This document shows, piece by piece, positions 23,101 to 33,745 of a stretch of 64,000 nt of DNA (positions are counted from its first letter, which is position 1; each line of letters starts with the position of its first letter). The DNA lies in the NCBI GenBank assembly GCA_030220185.1, contig JASPKZ010003423.1, forward strand, positions 1 to 64,000, read 5' to 3'. The position numbers were made by a program, and so were the translations under genes. The notes beneath the pieces were generated by a model. It ran no database searches. It saw only the letters and a program-made list of their open reading frames with translations, and was not told where the DNA came from. Origin of the DNA: Diploptera punctata (Eukaryota; Arthropoda; Insecta; Blattodea; Blaberidae).

Positions 23101-23359
23101 TATTAAAATATATATACAGTCAATATGCCCATTTCACCAATTAATGTTTTAAAATGGTCAACAAGTTTCCACAGCCAAGCTGTCATTCTCAAGACCAGAT
23201 ATTGACTGAAGACAAAATTGATAATTGATAATAAATTATCAATTTTGTCTTCAGTCAATATCTGGTCTTGAGAATGACAGCTTGGCTGTGGAAACTTGTT
23301 GACCATTTTAAAACATTAATTGGTGAAATGGGCATATTGACTGTATATATATTTTAATA
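23101..23359. repeat. Perfect 259-bp palindrome (126-bp arms, 7-nt loop)
   Basis: Left arm 23101-23226 ('tattaaaatatatatacagt' ... 'gacaaaattgataatt') is the exact reverse complement of 23234-23359, with loop 23227-23233 (gataata). I compared the arms base by base and saw no mismatch. The arms contain no recognised coding sequence. It could be a foldback/MITE insertion, a hairpin-RNA locus, a fresh inverted duplication, or an assembly artefact. Confidence 0.95.
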
Positions 23360-23731
23360 TTTTATCACCAAGAAGATCACTTGTGTATTAAAATTATTAT
23401 TATTAGTTATTATTATTATTATTTAACAATACTTTGTTTGGTTAGTTGCATTAATGAATGGAGCGCGATGCATTTGAAGTGTGAAGAACAAGACAATGTG
23501 GATCAGGATCGGCGTTGTTAACGCTATTTTAATAACATGCGATCACGAAGAACAAGTCACGGCGTGTGTACAGTCGTGTATTGTCATCTGCTCTCAAGCC
23601 CATAAACTCTACTATCAACATGGGTTCTCAATCTTAACCCATCCCTGTGTATTATCTTTGCCATTTCTTCTCTTTCCGAAGAAGTCTCGCGTACACAGGG
23701 TATTCTGCCTTGCTATGTAATAACTTAACCC

Positions 23732-23894
23732 CATGGCGCGACAACCTAGAAAGCCCTTGTCCTACCAGCCGGCTGCTGGCCTCACATCCACATGTGTTAA
23801 TCATATAGGTAGAAGATCATTCAGCGAGTGTAGGGTTGACATGTGGTCAGCATGTCGAGTCCCCCAACCGTCATACATGGTTTTCTCAACCTGA
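23732..23894 (-). mobile_element. SINE family B, head-less copy
   Basis: 'atggcgcgacaacctagaaa', 'cggctgctggcctcacatcc' and 'gtcgagtcccccaaccgtca' match the family. It ends at 'tggttttctcaacctgat', where the Tigger-like element begins; the rest of the SINE does not resume after that element. Confidence 0.8.
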
Positions 23895-23896
23895 TA

Positions 23897-25059
23897 CAGT
23901 AAAACTTATTCAAAGCGGAATCGCATGGGACCAATTTTATTATCCACATTAGACAACATTCCGCATTATAAAAAATAATATTAACCAATCTTAGATTCTA
24001 GAGCACCGTATATGTCTTTTTATGTAGGCCTACCTTGGAATAACTGTAGTTCCGCTGCCGTTGGAAAGTGAAGTATAGTATGTACGAGCGATTTCGACGG
24101 TAACGCGCGAAAAATAGTCCCGTTTCGTCAGCGTTTAAGTGTATCTTAGGCGAGTATTTTGAAATAAAGAATGCAGTTTCGGTTTCCACTCACTAACTAT
24201 ACTTTCGTCCATATCCTTTGATTTCCCGCAAATTTCATTCCACACTACATTGTGTCGTCTTTTAAAACTGTCCACAACCAACCTGACGTTGTCTTGAAAT
24301 CATTATTCCCTAGGGATATATCAATAACTAGAGCTTGACTTTGGAGCAACGGTCCGCAAATTTGGATTTTTTTTATCGTGGACTTGTAAAACACACTAAG
24401 TTGATTTCCCCCCCCCCTCTTCATTTGACCATTTGCTTGCATTAATTATTTTTCTTTGTGTTTTAAAATCTCATAAACTTTGGTTTTTCCAGATTTAAAT
24501 TTAGTCAATATTTTTCTTTATCTTCAATCACTTTTACTTTTTCGTTTAATGAGAACGATACATACAATTTAGCCATCTTCATTTCGTAAATTCAGAACGC
24601 TACCTGTGAATGATACGTATACAGTCGGTCTTAGATCTTAAACTAATTTAAGATTTTACAGTGCACTGGTTATTTGTGAGACATGTCACACGCCAAATAT
24701 TTGTTAAACGAACCTGTATTTTGCAAATCGGACGTGTAGTGAGGCCGAAAGAAAATTCCCGATACAGGTAGAAACTCTACTACACCCGGCATAGGAATCA
24801 CCATTTATTGTTAATTCGCCTAACCGGAATTCAATGAAGCGGAAACTTATTTATTTTTATTTCTCTCTCGGTCTTTCCGCCTTATAAACATTTTTTATGA
24901 ATTGTGTAGAATTATCCTTCCGTTTCCGCGTTGGACAGATTCTGTTTTATACAAAATAAATACACGTAAATTTACTATTATTTTGCCGGGACCAATAATT
25001 TTGTTCACATTGGACATATTTCCGCATTATTCACGTTCCGGATTAAACAACTTTTACTG
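23897..25059 (-). mobile_element. pogo/Tigger-type DNA transposon, internally deleted
   Basis: Left end 'cagtaaaacttattcaaagc', right end the inverse of 'cagtaaaagttgtttaatcc'. Similarity extends for ~70 bp with mismatches ('gggaccaatttt' / 'gggaccaataat'). TA dinucleotides flank both ends (23895-23896 and 25060-25061), as expected for Tc1/mariner/pogo insertion. CAGTAAAA-type termini are typical of Tigger. At 1163 bp it is about half a full Tigger, and the minus-strand transposase is broken. Confidence 0.85.
23999..24590 (-). pseudogene. Tigger/pogo transposase remnant
   Basis: Minus-strand pieces in order: 'SLNEKVKVIED' and 'GKTKVYEILKHK' (CENP-B-type HTH that binds the element ends), 'ICGPLLQSQAL', 'LGNNDFKTTSGWLW' (second HTH region), and 'YSPKIHLNADETGLFF' with the first catalytic Asp of the DDE domain at about 24120. 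Stops and frameshifts separate the blocks. The rest of the DDE domain is gone, because the element's end lies only ~100 bp further. Confidence 0.85.
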
Positions 25060-25606
25060 TAATATGTAATATAATTTTTTGCGCGATATTGCGTATTGTC
25101 GTACTTACAGCATTGGCGACCATGATTGAAAGTTCAACTTCCTACATTTTCGGGGTTGCTTACCTAAATAACTATACTGTAATATTACATATTACAAACC
25201 GGGTGCGGGAAGTAAATGCACTGCCCTCTGTGTATACTGCAAACAATGTATATACAATAAATATCCAAAAGATAGTGTTAATATACATAATACGAAACAA
25301 ATCACTGCATTTTAAATCGACTAAACTTTATTTGAAGCAATATAGAACAATGAATACATACTTGCCGCCATTTTAACACTAATTGGTCTCCGGCCTCCTG
25401 TAGTTTCAACTAAAAAACATTGCCCACACTATTAACGTTAGTTAATTGTTTATAATGAAAGCAAATATTTCCAACAAATATATTATTTTACTATTATTTA
25501 TTATTTTGAAAACACCATCGCGCAAAAATAATGTACATCGCATCGCTCGGTTTTTAAACATTTCCCTAGCTTGTGTAAAAACTACTTCCCAACCTCGCAT
25601 CGTAAA

Positions 25607-25607
<1 letters not shown>

Positions 25608-25648
<41 letters not shown>
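25608..25648. repeat. (AT)n/(AC)n compound microsatellite
   Basis: TA repeats passing into CA repeats. Confidence 0.95.
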
Positions 25649-25659
25649 TATTGTAAATG

Positions 25660-25970
25660 AGGTACCTTCGGAGGACTGCAGGATACACACTACTAGATCA
25701 CAAAAAAAAATGGACATCTTAGAAGAATTACACATGGAACCTTTAGAAAACAAAATTACTGATTATAAATCAAGATGGATGCAACATGTTCATCGAATGG
25801 AAGATCACAGGATACCCAAACAAATGTTAAGATATCAACCTGCAGGAAGAAGAAGACCAGGACGTCCACTCAAAAGACTTCTGGATGACGTTTCTCTTGA
25901 GGCCGAAACAGGTCAACAAATGGCCTAAATTCGTGAATGTACTATGATGATGATGATGATGATATACTAT
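25660..25970 (+). pseudogene. LINE ORF C-terminus with (GAT)n tail
   Basis: Continuous frame with 'DILEELHMEPLENKITDYKS', 'RWMQHVHRMEDHRIPKQML', 'YQPAGRRRPGRPLKRLLDD' and a stop at 25926, then 'tgaatgtactatgatgatgatgatgatgat'. This is the natural C-terminus and 3' end of an RTE-like LINE, 5'-truncated. Among the best preserved LINE tails here. Confidence 0.85.
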
Positions 25971-26028
25971 TGTAGTTTCAAAATATGTAACTAGTGTGTT
26001 ATCAAATCCAGATTATTTTTCATATTGG

Positions 26029-26098
26029 GACACGCCATAGCGTAGTTGGTTAAGGCAATACGCTACAAACCGGAAAGTTGAGGGTTCGAGTCCCTTGA
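26029..26098 (+). mobile_element. SINE family C, head only
   Basis: 'cgccatagcgtagttggtta' (box A) and 'gggttcgagtccc' (box B) match the head of the 17733 copy. The body is absent. Confidence 0.7.
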
Positions 26099-26120
26099 AT
26101 AAATAGAAGCTATCTGCTAT

Positions 26121-26350
26121 TCGGTCGGCCGCGATGGTCTAGTTGTTATGTTCCTAGCCTCCTCCAATCCTGAGGATCGCGGGTTCAAACCGGCCGGGGT
26201 TATTGGATTTTTAGGTTGGAAAAATCCAAGGGACTTTAACCCGTGGGTCCCGAGTCCGAAGATTTTCATGCTTGTAAAAGAAACCTCAAGCCTGAATAAA
26301 AACGCTTCTGTGCAAAATTTAACCGGCCATCATTCATTAAGTAATACCTT
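26121..26350 (+). mobile_element. SINE family D, full copy
   Basis: Head 'ggccgcgatggtctagttgt' (box A) and 'cgggttcaaaccgg' (box B). Body 'gatttttaggttggaaaaatcc', 'gtgggtcccgagtccgaag' and 'aaaccTcaagcctgaat'-like sequence. The other D copies in the window are on the minus strand and mostly lack parts. Confidence 0.82.
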
Positions 26351-26352
26351 AA

Positions 26353-26440
26353 TTGTCTACTAGATGTTTCGTTGAGGCAATGTGCTAACCCCATGCCATT
26401 CGTTGACATCTGTAGGTAAATAAGCATAAATAAATTAACT
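26353..26440 (+). repeat. Short dispersed repeat H, copy 1
   Basis: 'tagatgtttcgttgaggca' and 'catgccattcgttgacatctg' match, inverted, 32520-32610 and 37197-37297 (for example 'cagatgtcagtgagtggcatg'). About 80 bp, non-coding. Confidence 0.5.
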
Positions 26441-26929
26441 TAGTTTAAAAAAACTTCCGCTAAGGAGCACCTATGTCCCCATACAGGATGTATGAGGTAT
26501 ATACATAAATACATTCATACATGCCATCTTAGGCTTGAATATCATAATACAAATCCAGCGATTTGTGTATTATGTAATGTTTTTTGTAAACCTTTTTCAG
26601 CTTGGCACCATCTTTGTTTTGTTTTACAATTTTTAAATTGTTACTTAAGAGTGTTTGTTTTCAATAAGACTGTCACTTTTTTAATCATTTCTTGGAGTTC
26701 AAACTAATTAAAAACATATTATTTATAATGTTTTAAAGAATAAGTTTTTAATTTGCTACAATTTGTAATAAAAATATTGCCTAATACCCTGCATAATTCT
26801 TCCATAATAATATTTTTAAACATATATCTAGGTTACATAAATAGTGAATGAATATCTACTTTGGCAGTTCCGGGTTTTTGGCAGTGTCCCCCGATGGGAT
26901 CACAAAATAAATTGAGAGGTATTTCAAGA

Positions 26930-27160
26930 ACTTCAGTTAGAATCAGTTATCCATTTTATAAACAAGTACGAATACAATTGGATAACTTGTTTACAACGTA
27001 TGTCCATTAACACAATTCCAAAAACCATGGTTCACTACCGCCTACATGGAAAGAGGTCTTTGGGCCATCCGAAGAAGAGACATATTGAACATCCAACTTT
27101 GAAATCGTAAGACAGGCCACCAGGACTTATGCTTGTTTAGAAAGATGATGATGAAGTACT
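26930..27160 (+). pseudogene. LINE ORF C-terminal remnant
   Basis: A decayed LINE tail: 'RMSINTIPKTMVHYR' and 'GKRSLGHPKKRHI' correspond to 'RM....PK..L.YR' and 'GRR..GRPKKRW'. It is followed by 'agaaagatgatgatgaag', a residual GAT tail. Confidence 0.65.
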
Positions 27161-27552
27161 TAAACAGCCGCTGCTGATAGAACAAGTTCCGAAAGGTCTA
27201 CTTTATTTTAATGGGATCATTATACTTTGTTTATGACGAACGTTTGATACAAATTTTACTATTTTAACATTTTATATTTAATATTTCATTTTTGTCTTAA
27301 CAAATATATTTAATTCTGTAATGGAAGCTTAAAATATATATAAAAATCTTCATTACAAATGTTAACCACCATTATCTGATTCCGCGAGCCGTCCTCTTCT
27401 TAAAATCAGTTAATATACTTCATAGCAATATTAGATAAGCATCGATCAGTAGTTTCCAAAATAGTCACATATTTTAGTAATTTGCTCTCTATATCATTTG
27501 TAAGTATTTAATTTCTACACAACAGTATTCATCTTCCTTTTGTTTTAATTTA

Positions 27553-28270
27553 TCATAAGTAATGTCACAAGTGATTTCCAAATTTATCTAGAGAATTTGG
27601 AAATCAAGAGTGGCATTTCTTAGGACTATTTAACGAATAAAATTAAGCTGTTTACACACAAATCATTATTTAACTATAGTTATTTTAGAATATTTACATA
27701 TTTAACGTAAACGGCGATGTTTGAAAACAAATGAAAAACGATAGGTACGCTTCATCTGCTTCTTTTGTTTATCACTGCAACCAGATCATACTATTTATTG
27801 CCAAAGGAACGCAATATTGTAAGAATGCTCTCTAGTGGAGAAAAAATGAAACACATCAAACTGTATATTAATTCATTTCTGGTGTCGTATGATGTAAATA
27901 TGACAATTATATTTTTCTGGATTATTACCTGGGAAAAAATACATTTAAGAAAGTGCAAACAGTGGTTTCTTTTTTCTTTTTGGTGGTATAATAAATTGCT
28001 ACAAATGTTTTTATATTAACTCCTGCAAGCGCTATGTGTTGACATCTATGCACTATATATACAATCTGGTAGCCGTATTTCTCACAGGCTCAGTCACTGC
28101 AAAATAATGGTCAGACCTTTTCAGAATATTAAAAAGGAGGAGCTTTCTTTAATATGGTAAATTTAACACTGATAAATATTTCGTGAAACGCGACTCTGAT
28201 TGGTTGTAAAACAGAAATAATTGAAATGTGATTGGTCATTGACTCCCATTTAGGGCATGAGTTACATAGT
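27553..28270 (-). repeat. R700 repeat, copy 3
   Basis: Reverse-strand copy of 11639-12362: it begins (plus strand) with a shortened hairpin 'gtgatttccaaatttatcta' / 'gaatttggaaatcaagagtgg' and ends 'gggcatgagttacatagtca'. The inner stem 'ctcacttcgtgag' is missing, so hairpin size varies between copies. Confidence 0.8.
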
Positions 28271-29854
28271 CACAAATAAGATGAAATGTTTGCAGGTCGT
28301 GCGATATTTAAACAATTGATTATATTACTTGTGGTATAGAGCGTAACATGACAGAAATTTCCACATTTGTATGGATCTCTGATAGTTAAATATCTTATAG
28401 TTGATCTAAACTCCTAAACACTTGTTTTATGATATTCCAAATAAAATACTGAAGTGATCCATTCGAAGCATGTGAATTTAATGGTGTAAAAGGTAATGAA
28501 TGGATATAACTTATTGAGGACAACTCAAACATACATAAAACGCCCTTTTGAAAATAACACTTTTCTTTAAAAACAAGACAAGTAAATTAACAATTTTATT
28601 GGATATGTTTACACGTTTTGAGAACTATTAAAGTGACACACTTTGTTGATTATGATTACATAATTCAACTTCTTATACAGTGAAACAAGTTGAGACGAAT
28701 AAAAATGGACAAAGGGAACATAACTTTGCAAGTTGTAAGGTGAAAATTAGTTTTTTTTTTTGGGTGGGAGTAGCTTATAATAAAATAAAAACTACGAGAC
28801 TCTGTCCTGTAATGTAGACATCCAAGTGAAGACACTTTTTAAACAAGTAAAAAATGCATTTTGAGATTTAATGGTGGACTGTCTGGTTACCCAATGACTG
28901 TACCAGTTATTACTGTGGTGATGACCATATGGCGAGCCAGTGTTGTCAACATATCAAATGCAACTTTTTATAAAGTGGGCGTATAATTCGGTAAGTGACT
29001 GACATGTTGAAAACTATACCGAAAGGCCTAGTTGGCGAGATTTTAAAACGCAACAATCGATGACCATTCTCTTGTTCTTGGGCCGCTTTTTCTTATACAA
29101 TTTGACCAAATGATTAGTAGACCTCGGATTTGAAGGCAAATGCCTACTTAGTTCCAATAAGGGAATATACGGAAATAATTACAGATGAGTACGGTTCATG
29201 AAGAAATAAGCTAATTAAAATGTCATAAAATAGACATTAGTGCCTATTTAATTTTTTTAAACCTAACCTTGCCTAAAATCGGACCTTCATTACCGTATTT
29301 ATCTTAAGCGTTAGGTAATAATTCCAGATGAGTACGAATCATGAACGAATAAGCCAATTAAAATCATTTTAAAGTGCCTAAAAGTCTTAAAAATTATGTT
29401 TAATGCATATTTTAATTATTTTGGCCTGAACGTGCCTACAACTTGTACTTTTACAGCATTTATCATAAAAGTTAGTGTTGAATTAAGTTTTTAGGAATTC
29501 TCGACCATATAGGCATACATTTATTGCATATTTCATCCACTACATTGTAACATTCAGCAATAATTTTCATTTTTTCTCCTTCATATACTCTTATATCAGT
29601 AACAAGAACAAAATAATAATCTTCTACTTCATGAAATTAGGCATTTTTACCTGTTTTCACATCAAGTGGGGAAGAATATTAGTAATAATAATAGTAATAA
29701 TAACATTAATAATAATAAATGTAAAATGCACATATTAAGGTATTTTTTCATTCATTTAGAATTTTTAGAATATTTTTGTTATTATAGTAATTTATTGTAG
29801 TATTACTTCGACTGGAAAGGCTGACTAAATTTTGGTCAGAGGTTCTAATTTAGG
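28271..29854. other. No gene; a diverged two-unit tandem repeat at 29165-29475
   Basis: Units of about 145 bp begin 'cagatgagtacggttcatga' and 'cagatgagtacgaatcatga' and share 'ataagc.aattaaaat', 'cct.aac.ttgcct' and 'cttcattaccgtatttatc' / 'ttttacagcatttatc'. No coding content is recognised elsewhere in the stretch. Confidence 0.5.
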
Positions 29855-30045
29855 ATTCAGGTTCTTCCACGACCCCGAAAATCTTCAGTATCGGGATCCG
29901 CGGCTTAAACTCACTCGTGGAAAACTTGCCCCTTGAATTTTTTCATCCTAAAAAAACCATCGACCCCCGGTTACATTTGAACCCATGACCTTCGGTATCG
30001 GAGGGAAGGAAATAAACCTCTAGACTAGACACTACAGTAGTTTTT
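29855..30045 (-). mobile_element. SINE family D
   Basis: 'ttcaggttcttccacgaccc', 'tttttcatcctaaaaaaacc', box B complement 'tttgaacccatgac' and head 'taaacctctagactagacac'. Matches the 26121 copy inverted. Confidence 0.75.
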
Positions 30046-30171
30046 CTTTCAGCCTAAAGTAATTTCATTCTTCCAAAAAATCCTGTCAGGCGCATTTTTT
30101 TCTGTCCACTCCCTCTGATTCCATCCAACCAACCATTGAATTTAATAGGACAAAAATAAAATAAAAAATAA

Positions 30172-30345
30172 AACTGTACCTGTTGGTAGGTGCCGTCGTA
30201 TTTGAATGCAAATAATAATATTTTAAATACATTATTTTGAAACAGTTGAGGACGACAGCACCTGCCAACAGGTACATTTTAATTTTTTTTTTATTTTTAT
30301 ATTATGACTATTCACCTCAACGGAATTTGACATGAATTTTATTAG
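30172..30345 (-). mobile_element. Inverted-repeat element IR-1, copy 2
   Basis: 'gtacctgttggtaggtgccg' at about 30178-30197 and its inverse 'cacctgccaacaggtac' at about 30259-30275 enclose only ~60 bp. The outer flank 'cacctcaacggaatttgaca' matches 1150-1170 of copy 1, inverted. Shorter interior than copy 1. Confidence 0.65.
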
Positions 30346-30544
30346 TATTCTCATTAATTTGTGCTTCAACTTTCGGTAATGATGTAGATTAAGAATCCAA
30401 GAAGGGGAAAGCGACTCATGCGTCATGTCAACTTTTTTTTGTTTAATGCCATCAGGTTGTCTTTTATGACATTTCTGATTTTCTCCCCTGTCATATGGCG
30501 GAATTGTAATCCATTTCTTAGGTTGGGGCACCTGAAATGCGGAG

Positions 30545-30725
30545 TTACGATGTTGGATGATAAATTATAAGCGCCAGGAGAGTCCTTAACCTAAACTTCA
30601 GACCATGGGTAACCGCATGAATAATTCCATTTAAGGAAAAATTCCTATGATCTGACCGGGAATCGAACCCGGGATCTCGTGAACAGAGTCGGAAACGCTG
30701 ACCACTAGCCCATGAGGCTGGTCTC
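30545..30725 (-). mobile_element. SINE family G (tRNA-headed)
   Basis: Minus strand: 'ctcatgggctagtggtcagc' (box A) and 'cccgggttcgattcccgg' (box B), then 'aggaatttttccttaaatgg', 'ggttacccatggtctgaagt' and 'ggactctcctggcgc'. The last block is echoed at 41083-41095 ('gactctcctggcgc'). Confidence 0.65.
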
Positions 30726-30830
30726 ATGCCAATTGTTGACGTGCCTGATTTATAAATACTGTATGTTATGGGTAGATTTGTGCAGTTCTATGCTTTAATA
30801 ACACCTAAAAAGTAATTTTCTTGACTATTT

Positions 30831-31500
30831 AACTCATGCCCCAAATGGGAGTCAATGACCAATCACGTTTCAATGATTTCTGTATTACAACCAATCAGAG
30901 ACGTGTTTCACGAAATAATTATCAACGTTAGGATTATCATATATTAAGCAAAGCTCCTCCTTTTTAATATTCTGAACAGGTCTGACCGTTATTTTGCAGT
31001 GACTGAGCCTATAACAAATACGGCTACCAGATTGTATATAATAGTGCTTACATGTCAACATTTGTAGCAATTGATTATACCACCAAAAAAAGAAACCACT
31101 GTTTGCACTTTCTTAAATGTATACGACATCAAAAATGAATTAATATACAGATTGATGTGTTTCATTTTTTCTCCACTAGAGAGCATTCTTACAATATTGC
31201 GTTCCTTTGGCAATAAATAGTATGATCTGGTTGCAGTGATAAACAAAAGAAGCAGTAGAAGCGTAGGCTACCTATCGTTTCTCATTAGTTTTCAAACATC
31301 ACCGTTTACTTTAAATATAAAAATATTTTTAAATAACTGTAGTTAAATAATGATTTGTGAGTAAACAGCTTTATTTTATTCGTTAAATAGTCCTAACAAA
31401 TGCCACTCTTGATTTCCAAATTCTCTAGATAAATTCACTCCTCACTTCGTGAGTCGTGAATTTATCGATAATTTGGAAATCACTCGTGGCATTACTTATG
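30831..31500 (+). repeat. R700 repeat, copy 4
   Basis: Starts 'tgactatttaactcatgccc' and closely follows copy 1, with a deletion near 31125. It ends in the full hairpin 'tccaaattctctagataaat' ... 'gtgaatttatcgataatttgg' ... 'ggcattacttatg'. Flanks differ from the other copies, so it inserted independently. Confidence 0.82.
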
Positions 31501-31745
31501 AAAATTTCTAAATTGCTATTTATGATGTGTTTTGATGAGACAACTTGCTTAATTTTGTCCAGTCGTGTATCTAAACGAGTTAATGACCAGTGTCTGTTTT
31601 CATTAGCTGCTATGAGACTGTTTGGCGAGTGTAATAAACTGTGCTTTTGGGCGGGTCTCCTTATCCCCAATGGTAAATAGGCATCATATGGACGTGCGCG
31701 TTTAAATACACCACCTAATTTTAGATTCTTAATTATCGAACCCAT
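31425..31745 (-). other. Open frame of unknown origin beside the R700 hairpin
   Basis: 106 codons on the minus strand starting 'MGSIIKNLKLGGVFKRARP', including 'LGIRRPAQKHSLLHSPNSL' and 'HWSLTRLDTRLDKIKQ', then running into the R700 hairpin. The amino-acid composition of the first ~80 residues looks protein-like, but I recognise no family. It could be an old exon or transposon ORF piece, or chance. Confidence 0.25.
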
Positions 31746-32039
31746 CTTAATTTAAAATATGTGCATTTAAAGAACCGATTCTCCAAAAAACTTTCAAACT
31801 TATACTTGAGAAAATGTTATAACTCGTGTTTATACTTACACTGTTTCATTAAAACTACAAACTCATTTATATGCATAGGGATTACTGACGTGTTCACATT
31901 ATTCCAAATTCATTTACTTTCAAAATTTATTCTACGATTCAATATAACTTGATTTATTTTGGGATCAATTTATATATTTTTTATTTACTGATAAATTAAA
32001 TACATTATCGTTGTGAATTTTAGGCCGTATTTTAGTCCA

Positions 32040-32245
32040 CTATAAAAATACCATAATAAAAACACTCAAAGCATGTTTTAGATAATGAAGATAGATTGCA
32101 GTTAGGAGTGGAGAAAAGGAGAGGGATACCTAAGAAGACATGGATAGAGGTAATTATGAATTTGATGAAGGACAGGCACTGCAGGATGCTGACTTGAAGG
32201 ATAGAGATGAATGGAGGAATCAAAACTTAATATTGGGCGCAGGAA
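32040..32245 (+). pseudogene. LINE ORF C-terminal fragment
   Basis: Frames give 'LGVEKRRGIPKKTWIEVIMN' and then 'DLKDRDEWRNQ' in another frame, the 'RRGRPKKTW..V...D..DRDEWR' terminus of an arthropod LINE ORF. Frameshifted. Confidence 0.65.
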
Positions 32246-32519
32246 GATGTTGTATACATTTAAATCCTGTTAAATAATAATAAAACACGTTTTAAAAATA
32301 TATAATTTACAGCATTTTAATAAATACTTATTCGATAGGTTTCTTATGTAAAACGTAGTTTAAGTGCATCCTATTATCTTTTAAAACAATATACATTAGT
32401 TTGAACCAATATAGCTGAGAGTAAAACATGTTATATATACGTTATTTGTCGTATATCCTTATGTATTGGCTTATGGTCCTTTGAGTCTAGCCATAGTCTC
32501 TCCTATGTTAGGATATTTT

Positions 32520-32610
32520 TAAACCAAACTAATTTAGTTACGCTTGTTCCCCTACATGTCATGAATGGCACGTGGTCATCATACCGATGCAATGAGACAT
32601 CTAGTAGGCA
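32520..32610 (-). repeat. Short dispersed repeat H, copy 2
   Basis: 'aatttagttacgcttgttcc', 'gaatggcacgtggtcatcat' and 'caatgagacatctagtagg' match copy 3 at 37197-37297 in the same orientation. Confidence 0.55.
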
Positions 32611-32699
32611 ACTAAAGTTCGATGGATGATGTCTTCTTCTCTTTTACTTCATAAAATTAGCCCTTTTGACCTGTTTTCACATCAAGTGGGATTTAATTA

Positions 32700-33140
32700 A
32701 TCTTCCCATCTAGTAAATGGGCGTCCAACACTTCTATGTTCTATTGGTTTGTACTTATATAACAGCTGGTGGATTCTATCTGTAGGCATTCTTTTAATAT
32801 GTTCGTACCAGTTGTTTCTCATGTTGTCAATTCTATGTGTTAAATTTAAAATATTTATGTATTTTCTAATATCTTCATTTCATTTTCTGTCCAAAATTGT
32901 CACACCTGCTACTGAACGTAAGAACTTCATTTCTGCAGTTTTTATTTGTCTTCTGTCTGAAACGGTTAAGAGTCCAATTCTCACTTGCATATGTTAAGAC
33001 AGGCACTGCCATAATTTTGTAAAATTTTAATTGTGTGCTCCTCAAAGTTTTATTTTTCAGTGTTCGTTTTATAGTGCCTCACATTCTATAAGATTTATTA
33101 AATTTAATACCAATATAACCAGTATGATACATTGCATCCT
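32700..33140 (-). pseudogene. LINE RT C-terminal region
   Basis: Minus strand in order: 'TLKNKTLRSTQLKFYKIMAV' running into 'PVLTYASENWTLN', 'RRQIKTAEMKFLRSVAGVT', a stop, 'NEDIRKYINILNL', 'NNWYEHIKRMPTDRI' and 'YKPIEHRSVGRP'. One of the longest readable LINE segments, damaged by only a few changes. Confidence 0.85.
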
Positions 33141-33214
33141 AAATATTTGAAATTGTTTAGCTGTTGTATTGTACTGTCATTAAATGGTGTGGGTTGGTAA
33201 AATTTGCTTAGAAA

Positions 33215-33415
33215 GCCTCTTTTGTGAGGCTTAAGGTTCTTTTACGAGCCTGAAATTCTTCATAATTGGGTCCCACTCCCTAAAGTCCCCCCCGGGGGAC
33301 TTTTTTCTTGAATTTTTCCATCCTAAAAATCCGTCCATCCCTGCTTGTTTGAATCCGCACCCCTCAGGACTAGAGGCAAGGAACATAACCACTAGACCAC
33401 CGCATCCCAAATGTG
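33215..33415 (-). mobile_element. SINE family D
   Basis: 'aaggttcttttacgagcctg', 'tttttccatcctaaaaatcc' and 'gaacataaccactagaccac' (complement of box A). Box B is degraded ('tttgaatccgcacc'). Confidence 0.75.
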
Positions 33416-33417
33416 TA

Positions 33418-33736
33418 TATCCATCCACCCATAGTAATTCTGCCCGAAGGCAGGTCCTTCACTGCAATCATAGCATTTTCATGCTATGCTTGTAGCTTTA
33501 CTAGGGAATTGTAAGTGTGGTAGCTTCCCGTTGCTTTCCACACCGGTGAAGGATGATGATGATGGCCATATGCTTTCGGGGACCGTTTGGGCCTTAAAGT
33601 TTTCCTGACATTCGTCTTACAGGTGAGGAAAAACCCCGATAAAAACCTCACCCAGAAAAACTGCCCCGACCGGGGATCGAACCCAGTCCCGCTGCGTGAG
33701 AAAGTAGCACGCTACCTCGAGATCACAGCGGTGGAC
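33418..33736 (-). mobile_element. SINE family A, full copy next to a mariner
   Basis: From 'catagtaattctgcccgaag' to 'gatcacagcggtggac'. Box B complement 'ggggatcgaaccc' is intact. The mariner starts only about 8 bp beyond its 5' end. Confidence 0.9.
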
Positions 33737-33745
33737 AAATGTGTA

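Noticed and set aside
25089..25376. 95-codon frame next to the Tigger element as its transposase
   Set aside because: It lies outside the TIR and has no transposase motif; composition looks like AT-rich chance.
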